A DNA stretch of 37,772 nt. It comes from Oscillospiraceae bacterium. GTDB lineage: Bacteria > Bacillota > Clostridia > Oscillospirales > Ruminococcaceae. Location of the stretch: the NCBI GenBank assembly GCA_017521825.1, contig JAFXBK010000030.1, forward strand, positions 1-37,772, read 5' to 3'. Position numbers and translations under genes: made by a program. This document shows, one piece after another, positions 7,643 through 14,264 of this stretch. The notes under the pieces are model-generated. The model was not told the origin of the DNA and searched no databases. It saw nothing but the letters and a program-made list of their open reading frames with translations. Each line of letters begins with the position of its first letter. Position 1 is the first letter of the stretch.

Positions 7643-7671
7643 ATTATACACAAGTGTGTTGATATTGTCAA
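7643..7671 (-). promoter_or_regulatory. Consensus promoter of the CNNM-ElaA operon
   Basis: Perfect TTGACA, 17-base spacer, perfect TATAAT on the minus strand, directly after the mnmA stop codon. The strongest promoter in the window, paired with an attenuator downstream. Confidence 0.9.
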
Positions 7672-8682
7672 TCACCCGGTAATAATTCCGCCGCCAAGGA
7701 GTTTTTCGCCGCTGTAAATAACCGCGGACTGGCCGGGAGTTACCGCTCTCTGGGGTTCGTCAAAAAGGATAAGCGCTCTGTCGTCCCGGAAATAGGTGCT
7801 TGCAAGAGCCGGAGCCGGATTGTGTGCATATCGGATCTTGCAGGTAACCGCAATCGGCATATCCGGTGCGCCGTTTATCCAATGGAAGTTATCGACGATA
7901 ACGCGCTTTTTAAAAAGGCTTTCGTTATCAACAAGAACAACCTCGTTTGCTTCCGGGTCGATTTTTCCCACATAAAGCGGAGCCGGAAGCGAAAGTCCCA
8001 GACCTTTTCTCTGGCCGATGGTATAGCGGCAGATGCCTTTGTGTTCCCCAAGGCATTTTCCGCATTCGTCAACAAATTTTCCGTGAGGCATTTCGCCGAT
8101 TTCCCGCTCGATATATCCCTGGGTATCCCCGTCAGGGATAAAACAGATATCCTGGGAATCCGGCTTATTGGCAACGGGGATTCCTGCTTTTTCCGCAATG
8201 GCGCGGATTTCTTCCTTCGATAAATCCGCCAGCGGAAAACGAAGATGGGGAATAAGTTCCTTATCGATGTTGTACATCATATAGCTCTGGTCTTTGGCAA
8301 GGTTTTTTGCGCGGAAAATATTTTCGCCGTCGGTTCTTGCGTAATGGCCGGTGGAAATAAGGTCATAGCCGAGCTTTTGCGCTTCCTCGAAAAAAGCCGG
8401 AAATTTAATGAATTTATTGCATCTTACACAGGGGTTCGGGGTTCTTCCCTTTTTATATTCCTCGGTAAAATTATCGAGAACTTCCTTTTTGAAAATCTCG
8501 CGGAAATCGAAAATATAATGGGGAATTCCAAGATAATCCGCAACGGCTTTTGCGTCCTTTGCGCCGTCCCAATCATCAAAAAGGCGGAAGGTTGCTCCCG
8601 CAACCTCGTAACCCTGTTCTTTTAAAAGATATGCCGCGGCCGCACTGTCAACTCCGCCGCTGAGCCCTACCATTACCTTCAT
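7672..8682 (-). CDS. mnmA: tRNA-specific 2-thiouridylase MnmA
   Basis: 336 residues. MnmA activates U34 of tRNA-Lys, -Glu and -Gln with ATP and transfers sulfur to C2. The PP-loop GLSGGVDSAAAA is at 6-17. The catalytic pair is Cys85 (TPNPCVRCN) and Cys180 (SQDICFIPDG). A beta-barrel C-terminus follows (TIGQRKGLGLS, YVGKIDPEANEVVLV, AVTPGQSAVIYSG). It is slightly shorter than the common 350-370. The start overlaps the stop of a 32-codon ORF in an ATGA arrangement and lacks a good Shine-Dalgarno of its own, so translation is probably coupled. It is the last gene of the lepB transcript. Confidence 0.96.
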   Translation of the reverse strand: MKVMVGLSGGVDSAAAAYLLKEQGYEVAGATFRLFDDWDGAKDAKAVADYLGIPHYIFDFREIFKKEVLDNFTEEYKKGRTPNPCVRCNKFIKFPAFFEEAQKLGYDLISTGHYARTDGENIFRAKNLAKDQSYMMYNIDKELIPHLRFPLADLSKEEIRAIAEKAGIPVANKPDSQDICFIPDGDTQGYIEREIGEMPHGKFVDECGKCLGEHKGICRYTIGQRKGLGLSLPAPLYVGKIDPEANEVVLVDNESLFKKRVIVDNFHWINGAPDMPIAVTCKIRYAHNPAPALASTYFRDDRALILFDEPQRAVTPGQSAVIYSGEKLLGGGIITG

Positions 8683-8777
8683 GCGAACATCCAGGAAAGA
8701 GCGAACGCAAAGGAAGGAACGATCATTGCTATGATGAGAATTATTACCATAATTCTTACAAAAAGTTTATTCTGCAT
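8679..8777 (-). CDS. 32-residue single-helix membrane microprotein, unknown
   Basis: The ATG at 8777 follows CGGAGG by seven bases, and the TGA overlaps the mnmA ATG. The peptide begins MQNKLFVRIMVIILIIAMIV and continues PSFAFALSWMFA, a single transmembrane helix with a basic N-terminus. It lies 16 bp after the lepB stop and is therefore in the lepB-mnmA transcript. It resembles in size and layout the short DUF4044-type membrane peptides of Firmicutes, but I cannot establish homology. The coupling to mnmA suggests it is truly translated. Confidence 0.65.
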   Translation of the reverse strand: MQNKLFVRIMVIILIIAMIVPSFAFALSWMFA

Positions 8778-8793
8778 TTTTTATCCTCCGATA

Positions 8794-9378
8794 TTATTCC
8801 AAAATTCCGAAACTGCTGAACGGGAAAAGAACAAAAATGCCTTTTCCTTTTACAAAATCTTTATGGATATAAGTGGTTTCCCAATATCTTGCGTCGAAAG
8901 AACCGGCGCGGTTATCTCCGACGAAGAAATAGCAATCTTCCGGAACAACAAATTCGCCTTCAAAATCCGAACGGCTGCTTACATATCTTTCGCGGTAAAT
9001 TTCATCGTTTATAAAAACCCTTCCGGTTCCGTCAAAAACGATTTTATCCCCGGGAAGGCCAAGACAGCGTTTTATAAGAACAACGCCCAGCTCTTCGCTT
9101 TCAAAAACGATTATATCCCCGCGTTCCACGTTATCCTTATTAAAGATCCTTGTTGTCAAAACCTGGGCTCCGACGGGAATTGTTGTTTCCATGGAACCGG
9201 TTGGAACGCTTGCCATAAAGCAAAAACTCTGGAAAATCAAAAGCGGAACAAGGCAATAAAACAAAAGAGTTTTTCCCCAATCCAAAAGTTCCGCTTTAAG
9301 GGATTTTTTCTTTTTTTCCGGAATTTCGGCGGTTTCTTCCGCTTCTTCCGTTTTAACTTCAAACAATTCTTCTTCCAT
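8794..9378 (-). CDS. lepB: Signal peptidase I
   Basis: 194 residues. It cleaves Sec and Tat signal peptides on the outer face of the membrane. After an acidic then Lys-rich cytosolic segment (1-30) there is one transmembrane helix (about 36-56), then box B with Ser62 in SVPTGSMETT, box D with Lys103 in VVLIKRCLGLPGD, and box E GDNRAGSFDARYW. This Ser/Lys dyad layout is that of the Gram-positive SipS type. GGAGG precedes the ATG. It heads an operon with the 32-residue membrane peptide and mnmA. Confidence 0.96.
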   Translation of the reverse strand: MEEELFEVKTEEAEETAEIPEKKKKSLKAELLDWGKTLLFYCLVPLLIFQSFCFMASVPTGSMETTIPVGAQVLTTRIFNKDNVERGDIIVFESEELGVVLIKRCLGLPGDKIVFDGTGRVFINDEIYRERYVSSRSDFEGEFVVPEDCYFFVGDNRAGSFDARYWETTYIHKDFVKGKGIFVLFPFSSFGILE

Positions 9379-9428
9379 ATATTCCTCCGCAAAACGGTTT
9401 TTTATTAAAATTTTTCACTAATTAAATT

Positions 9429-9457
9429 ATTATAACAATAATTTTATATTTAATCAA
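9429..9457 (-). promoter_or_regulatory. lepB operon promoter
   Basis: TTGATT, 17-base spacer, perfect TATAAT on the minus strand, with a leader of about 45 bases before the lepB start. Confidence 0.75.
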
Positions 9458-9518
9458 TAACAGAAGGCTAAAATTCACAGTTTGGACAATAATAAAAATA
9501 ATTGGGAGGCGAATTTTT

Positions 9519-10202
9519 TTGTTTGTTGTTTTTTTCAGAACGCTTATTATCTATTTTGTGATAATCGTTTGTTTAAGGGTTATGGGAAAGCGCCAGCTTG
9601 GGGAACTTCAGCCTTCGGAATTCGTTATTGCGATTCTTATTTCAAACATCGCTACCCTTTCGATAGAAGATACGGATATTCCGCTTATCGGCGCGGTTGT
9701 TCCGATTATAACCCTTATGGGGGCGGAGGTTATTCTTTCCTTTATAACGCTTAAAAGCGGAAAGGCCCAGGTTATTGTTACCGGGAACCCGGTTGTTATC
9801 ATCCGGAACGGAAACATTGACCAGAAAAGCATGCGGGAACTTCGGTTTTCCATAGAGGACCTTATGAGTCAGCTTAGGATAAACGGGGTTTTTGATATTG
9901 AGGACGTCGCCTGGGCGATTGTTGAAACAAACGGCCAGCTTACGGTTTTTCAGAAAACGGATTCCCAGCCGGTGACCCGAAAAATCCTTTCCGACCCGGG
10001 CGGACAAAGAAACACCCCGCCGATGGTGCTCATAAGCGACGGGGTGCTGTGCTCAAAGGTGCTCAAAGAATGTAACCTTACCGAAAAATGGTTAAAGGGC
10101 GTGCTCAAAAAGGAAAAACTTTCCGAAAAGGATATATTCCTTATGACCTGCGACCCTTCCGCAAAATATTACATTGTTAAAAAGGAGCTGGATCGGTTTT
10201 GA
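9519..10202 (+). CDS. DUF421 (YetF-type) membrane protein
   Basis: 227 residues. Three N-terminal transmembrane helices (to about residue 75) carry VMGKRQLGELQPSEFVIAIL, a DUF421 hallmark, followed by the cytosolic domain with VVIIRNGNIDQKSMRELRFS and the YDFR-like region. B. subtilis relatives (YetF, YrbG) occur in spore-formers and some act in the forespore; function is unclear. The start is TTG at 9519, nine bases after GGGAGG. The stop overlaps the TTG start of the DUF4363 gene in a TTGA junction. The 3' part is rich in GTGCTC words. Confidence 0.92.
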   Translation: MFVVFFRTLIIYFVIIVCLRVMGKRQLGELQPSEFVIAILISNIATLSIEDTDIPLIGAVVPIITLMGAEVILSFITLKSGKAQVIVTGNPVVIIRNGNIDQKSMRELRFSIEDLMSQLRINGVFDIEDVAWAIVETNGQLTVFQKTDSQPVTRKILSDPGGQRNTPPMVLISDGVLCSKVLKECNLTEKWLKGVLKKEKLSEKDIFLMTCDPSAKYYIVKKELDRF

Positions 10203-10579
10203 AAAGGGTTGTTTTGGCGGCGGTTCTTCTTTTCCTTTTGGTTTGCTTTAATTCGTTCTGCCTTTTTTCCATTAAAAAAATCAAAACCGAAGCAACGGAA
10301 AAACTTGATTCCATCTATCTTTCCCTTTCGGAAAACGATTTTGAAAAAACCGCTTCGGAATGCGAAAATTTTACAGAATTCTGGCTTTCGAAGCACCATG
10401 TTCTCTGCCTTCTGGTGCGGCATGACCTTATCGACCAGATAACGATTTCCGTCGCCGGGTTTGTTCCGCTTGCAACTTTCGGGGAAAAAGGCGAACTTGC
10501 TTCGGAAATTTTTGAATGTAAAACGCTTCTGGAAGAAATTTTTGATTCGGAAATCCCCTATCTTCGCAACGTTTTATAA
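10199..10579 (+). CDS. DUF4363 family protein
   Basis: 126 residues with an N-terminal membrane anchor (VVLAAVLLFLLVCFNSF) and an alpha-helical domain of about 100 residues. This is the family almost always encoded after DUF421 in Clostridia. The start is TTG with AAGGAG upstream inside DUF421, and the overlap of four bases implies translational coupling and a joint membrane complex. The biochemical role is unknown. A terminator built from GTGCTC/GAGCAC follows. Confidence 0.85.
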   Translation: MKRVVLAAVLLFLLVCFNSFCLFSIKKIKTEATEKLDSIYLSLSENDFEKTASECENFTEFWLSKHHVLCLLVRHDLIDQITISVAGFVPLATFGEKGELASEIFECKTLLEEIFDSEIPYLRNVL

Positions 10580-10587
10580 AAGAAAAT

Positions 10588-10618
10588 TCCGTGCTCAAAA
10601 AATGAGCACGGATTTTTT
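10588..10618. terminator. Terminator after DUF421-DUF4363
   Basis: Perfect 10-bp stem TCCGTGCTCA / TGAGCACGGA with an A loop and a T tract. The A tract on the left lets it also serve the convergent gene. Confidence 0.88.
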
Positions 10619-11135
10619 ACGGCATAACAGTGATTGTGATTTCTTCCGGTTCGGCAAAGCCGATGGATTCTTCCGTATTCGGGTCAAATCCTTCGAAAAG
10701 CGCAAGAGCTTCATAAGTTCCCGCTTCCGGGATTTTATCAAGGAAATCCTCGGAAATATGCTGGTTTGGTTTTATATAACCCGTCTGGTAAACAACTTCA
10801 TCGTTAACGGTTATTTTTACTTTCATAAGGCAGGTGTTTTTTCCGGAATTTTCAATCTTAAAATTTCCTTTACCGTCGGAGGCTTCCACGGTTATTTCCC
10901 CGGCGATTTTATAAGCAAGGCTTCCGGCGGGATTTTTTTCTCCGTTATAAAAAGTTCCGTCAAGCATTCCGTCCTTTGCGGCGGAATCGGAAGCAATCCA
11001 GGGATAACGGTCCTCTTCCGCGGGGGCTTCGCCGCCGAAAATCATAAACCCTGCAACGGAAAACGCGGCAATTAAAATTACAAGAATAAGCGACGCCGCA
11101 AAGGTTTTTATATTATTTTCACGGTTATATTTCAA
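10617..11135 (-). CDS. Membrane-anchored extracellular protein of unknown function
   Basis: About 172 residues. The start is taken as TTG at 11135 after GGGAGAGTGG; a TTG at 11153 would lie ahead of that ribosome binding site. A basic N-terminus leads into one transmembrane helix (TFAASLILVILIAAFSVAGFM) without a lipobox, so it is probably a signal anchor with an outside domain. The ectodomain is predicted beta-rich (GNFKIENSGKNTCLMKVKIT, VNDEVVYQTGYIKPNQHI, AGTYEALALFEGF), reminiscent of Ig-like surface modules. I do not recognise the family. It converges on the DUF4363 gene. Confidence 0.72.
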   Translation of the reverse strand: MKYNRENNIKTFAASLILVILIAAFSVAGFMIFGGEAPAEEDRYPWIASDSAAKDGMLDGTFYNGEKNPAGSLAYKIAGEITVEASDGKGNFKIENSGKNTCLMKVKITVNDEVVYQTGYIKPNQHISEDFLDKIPEAGTYEALALFEGFDPNTEESIGFAEPEEITITVMP

Positions 11136-11219
11136 AAAATTCCACTCTCCCAAAAATATTCTCCCTTTAGTATAACAGATATTCCAAGTTTTTCAACAAT
11201 TTTTCGTATTTCTTTTATA

Positions 11220-11248
11220 TTGAAGATTTGAATATAATGTGTTAAAAT
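11220..11248 (+). promoter_or_regulatory. Promoter of the phosphofructokinase gene
   Basis: TTGAAG, 17-base spacer, TAAAAT. It leaves an AT-rich leader of about 85 bases before a GGGGG ribosome binding site. Confidence 0.55.
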
Positions 11249-11339
11249 AATAATATTAATACACAAGTTTTGTTTTCTTTTTAAAAACACTTTGTGTAAA
11301 TTAACAAAAAACAATTACATAAAACAGGGGGCATTTTTT

Positions 11340-12599
11340 ATGAGCGAACTTATCGGAGCCTGCCTTATCGGCCAATCCGGCGGTCCAACCGCAGTTATCA
11401 ACTCCAGCGCATACGGCGTTATCAAATCCGCACTTGGCAAAAAATGCATCACGAGGGTTCTTGCGGCACAGCACGGAATCCGCGGTGTTCTTGATGACAA
11501 CATTATCGATATGGGTAAGGAAGATGCCGAAACCCTTGAACTTATGCTCACAACCCCCGCATCCCTTATCAGAAGCTGCCGCTATAAACTTAAAGATTTC
11601 CGCGAGGACGATACCGATTATAAACGCATCCTCGAAATTTTTAAGAAATATAACATCCGCTATTTCTTCTATAACGGCGGAAACGACAGCATGGATACCT
11701 GCAACAAAATTTCCGAATATATGGCGACCCAGGATTACGAATGCCGTATAATCGGCGTTCCGAAAACCATCGACAACGACCTTTGCATGACCGACCATTG
11801 CCCCGGATTTGGCTCTTCCGCAAAATATATTGCCCTTTCCGTTGCCGAAGTTATCAAGGACGTTCACGTTTACGACCGTGATGCCATTGTTGTAATCGAA
11901 GTTATGGGACGCCACGCAGGCTGGCTTGCCGGCGCCGCCGCACTTTCCAAAATCTGCTGCGAAGGCCCCGCTTTTGTTTATCTTCCCGAAGTTCCTTTCG
12001 ATATGGACCAGTTCTTTAAGGACCTTGATGAATTCCACAGGCACCACAAACGCATTGTTCTTGTTTTCTCCGAAGGAATTAAGGACAAACACGGAAAATT
12101 CATCAGCGAATATGGAATCAACGACCTTAACATTATGGACGAATTCGGACATTCCCAGCTTGGCGGTCTTGCCGCGACCATGTCCAACATAATCCGCGCA
12201 AAAACCGGTTCCAAAGTCCGCGGAATCGAACTTTCCCTTCTCCAGAGATGCGCCAGCCACGCCGCTTCCAAAACCGACCGCGACGAAGCCGCCATGGCCG
12301 GAAGCTTTGCTGTTGATGCCGCCGTTTCCGGCGAAACCGGAAAAATGGTTGCTTTCCGCCGGGACACCAAATACGGAATTTATAAATGCACCCCCATCCT
12401 TGTTGACCTTAAAGACGTTGCAAACGCCGAAAAATGCGTTCCGCGCGAATGGATCAACGAAGAAGGCAACAACGTTACCGATGAATTTATCGAATACGTT
12501 GTTCCGCTTATCCAGGGCGAAATTGAAACCCCTTACGAACACGGAATGCCCAAATACGCAAGACTTAAACGAATCCCCGCGGAACCCGTTAACGAATAA
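11340..12599 (+). CDS. pfp: 6-phosphofructokinase, pyrophosphate-dependent type
   Basis: 419 residues from the ATG following CAGGGGGC. It phosphorylates fructose 6-phosphate to the 1,6-bisphosphate in glycolysis. The donor-site motif is GGNDS at 113-117, with Asp where ATP enzymes have Gly104, and PKTIDND at 141-147, with Lys where ATP enzymes have Gly124. These two residues define PPi use in characterised enzymes, so PPi dependence is inferred. MGRHAGWL (189-196) is the sugar-phosphate binding loop. It stands alone with its own promoter and terminator; PPi-linked glycolysis is common in anaerobes. Confidence 0.92.
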   Translation: MSELIGACLIGQSGGPTAVINSSAYGVIKSALGKKCITRVLAAQHGIRGVLDDNIIDMGKEDAETLELMLTTPASLIRSCRYKLKDFREDDTDYKRILEIFKKYNIRYFFYNGGNDSMDTCNKISEYMATQDYECRIIGVPKTIDNDLCMTDHCPGFGSSAKYIALSVAEVIKDVHVYDRDAIVVIEVMGRHAGWLAGAAALSKICCEGPAFVYLPEVPFDMDQFFKDLDEFHRHHKRIVLVFSEGIKDKHGKFISEYGINDLNIMDEFGHSQLGGLAATMSNIIRAKTGSKVRGIELSLLQRCASHAASKTDRDEAAMAGSFAVDAAVSGETGKMVAFRRDTKYGIYKCTPILVDLKDVANAEKCVPREWINEEGNNVTDEFIEYVVPLIQGEIETPYEHGMPKYARLKRIPAEPVNE

Positions 12600-12612
12600 G
12601 ATAAGATACAAC

Positions 12613-12645
12613 AAAAACCTCCCCGAAAATCGGGGAGGTTTTTTT
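12613..12645. terminator. Bidirectional terminator, pfp / AI-2E permease
   Basis: Stem AACCTCCCCGA / TCGGGGAGGTT with an A-rich loop and T tracts on both strands between convergent genes. Confidence 0.92.
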
Positions 12646-12664
12646 GAGAAAACTGTAAATTCAG

Positions 12665-13798
12665 TTATTCCGCCAGAGCCTTTTTTATTTCCTCTTCGGT
12701 TTTTCCGTTAACGTCGTTGCGGATAATGCGGTAGGCCGCCGCCGCAAGCGGAACGCCGATTAACATTCCGAAAATTCCAAAAACTCCGCCGCCGACTGTT
12801 ACCGCCGCAAGCACCCAGATTGCCGGCAGGCCCATGGAAGAACCCACGACTTTGGGATAAATTATGTTTCCTTCAAGCTGCTGGAGAACCACAAGGAAAA
12901 CAACAAAAATCAGCGCCTGGATCGGGTTTACCATAAGAATCATAAACGCTCCTATTCCGCCGCCGATGAACGCGCCGGCAACTGGAATAAGCGCGGTAAA
13001 AGCCACCAGCGCGCCTATCATGGTTGCGTAAGGAAGGCCCAAAATCCACATTCCAACGGTGCAAAGCCCGCCGAGGATAACCGCTTCGGTACACTGGCCC
13101 ACGATATATTTTCTGAAACAATCATCAAGGGTTACGAAAACGTAGCAAAGTTTTTCGTACCAGTTTTGTTTAAGATATTTTTTTGCAAGTTTATCCGCCT
13201 GTTTTCCAAGTTTTTCCTTATCAAGAAGGATATATACCGCAAAAATAAGGCTAAGGAACGCGGTTACAATTCCGCCCAGAACGGTGGAAACGGCGGAAAT
13301 TACAACGCCCATAACGCTTCCCACGCCGGAAGTTACCGCCTTGGCGATTTTTTCGATCTGGGAATTCCAGTCTATCGAAACAAGCATATCTATTATATCC
13401 TGGGGAACATATTCCAGTTTTTCAAGCTGTTCAACAATCCAGTCAACAGCCTTAGGAATATAATCCACAACAAGCATGATAGCGGAAACAAACTGGGGCA
13501 GAACAAGCCAGAATATAAGGCTTATTACCGCAACAAGCGTTATAAAAGCGATTATCATGCAAAGGGGTCTTTTTATTTTAAGAAGTTTTGGATTTTTTGC
13601 TTTTGAAAAAAACTTGCGTTCATAAAAGCCCATAAGTAAATTTACGACATAGGCCGCCGCCGCACCGATAAAAAGCGGAGTTGCCGCGCCGAACACCATT
13701 CCGATAAATCCGGAAACGGCTTTCCAATAGGTTATCGCAAGATAAAGCGCAAAAAGACTTAGCGTAATTTTTACGCAGGTTTTCCATTCAATTTTCAT
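12665..13798 (-). CDS. AI-2E family transporter (PerM/YtvI-like permease)
   Basis: 377 residues with the family layout: two N-terminal transmembrane helices, another pair around 85-110, a central amphipathic domain (VDWIVEQLEKLEYVPQDIID), then four to five C-terminal helices containing LPYATMIGALVAFTALIPVAG and GNIIYPKVVGSSMGLPAIWV. Members include E. coli TqsA/PerM and the sporulation protein YtvI; substrates vary and cannot be told from sequence. The start overlaps the end of ogt by 11 bases and uses a Shine-Dalgarno AAAGGAG inside it, so it is the last gene of the mutS2-ogt operon. Confidence 0.92.
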   Translation of the reverse strand: MKIEWKTCVKITLSLFALYLAITYWKAVSGFIGMVFGAATPLFIGAAAAYVVNLLMGFYERKFFSKAKNPKLLKIKRPLCMIIAFITLVAVISLIFWLVLPQFVSAIMLVVDYIPKAVDWIVEQLEKLEYVPQDIIDMLVSIDWNSQIEKIAKAVTSGVGSVMGVVISAVSTVLGGIVTAFLSLIFAVYILLDKEKLGKQADKLAKKYLKQNWYEKLCYVFVTLDDCFRKYIVGQCTEAVILGGLCTVGMWILGLPYATMIGALVAFTALIPVAGAFIGGGIGAFMILMVNPIQALIFVVFLVVLQQLEGNIIYPKVVGSSMGLPAIWVLAAVTVGGGVFGIFGMLIGVPLAAAAYRIIRNDVNGKTEEEIKKALAE

Positions 13799-14264
13799 TC
13801 GGTTCTCCTTTCAATCCGGCTTCGTGATTAAGGAGCCATTCTTTTGTTTTTGTTCCGCAGGCAAAACCCGTTAATTTTCCGTTTGCGCCGATAACTCTGT
13901 GGCATGGAACAATCAGCGGAAGCGGATTTTTGTTGCAGGAAGAACCAACGGCTCTTCCCGCTTTTGGATTTCCGGTTGCTTTTGCAATTTCGCCGTATGT
14001 TTTTGTTTTTCCGAAAGGAATTTTTAAAAGTTCCCGCCAGACGGATTTTTGAAAATCCGTTCCGGAAAATTCAAATTCCAGCTCAAAATCCGTCCTTTTC
14101 CCCGAAAAATATTCTAAAAGCTGTTTTTCCGCATTCAAAAGTATTTTTTCGGTTATGACGGAATCCGCCTGCTCTTTTGTTTTAAGTTCAAGGCGGATTA
14201 TTTTTTCGTTTTCGGCAAAAACAGCGATTTTTCCGATTGGCGAATCAATTACGGTTTTGTTCAT
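13788..14264 (-). CDS. ogt: Methylated-DNA--protein-cysteine methyltransferase
   Basis: 158 residues. It repairs O6-methylguanine by irreversible transfer of the alkyl group to Cys121 in the motif PCHRVIG. The helix-turn-helix region FQKSVWRELLKIPFGKTKTY followed by GEIAKATGNPKAGRAVGSSC is complete. It lacks an Ada-type regulator domain, so it is the constitutive Ogt form. The start overlaps the mutS2 stop as ATGA, and the gene is co-transcribed with mutS2 and the permease. Confidence 0.95.
   Translation of the reverse strand: MNKTVIDSPIGKIAVFAENEKIIRLELKTKEQADSVITEKILLNAEKQLLEYFSGKRTDFELEFEFSGTDFQKSVWRELLKIPFGKTKTYGEIAKATGNPKAGRAVGSSCNKNPLPLIVPCHRVIGANGKLTGFACGTKTKEWLLNHEAGLKGEPNEN

Noticed and set aside
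11132-11314. 60-codon minus-strand ORF in the pfp upstream region
   Set aside because: AT-rich random frame over the pfp promoter, no ribosome binding site, overlaps the start region of the neighbouring gene.
11301-12614. Open 437-codon frame antisense to the phosphofructokinase gene
   Set aside because: It is composition-driven: Gly, Phe, Asn and Ala low-complexity protein with no domain, while the sense strand encodes a complete enzyme with promoter and terminator.
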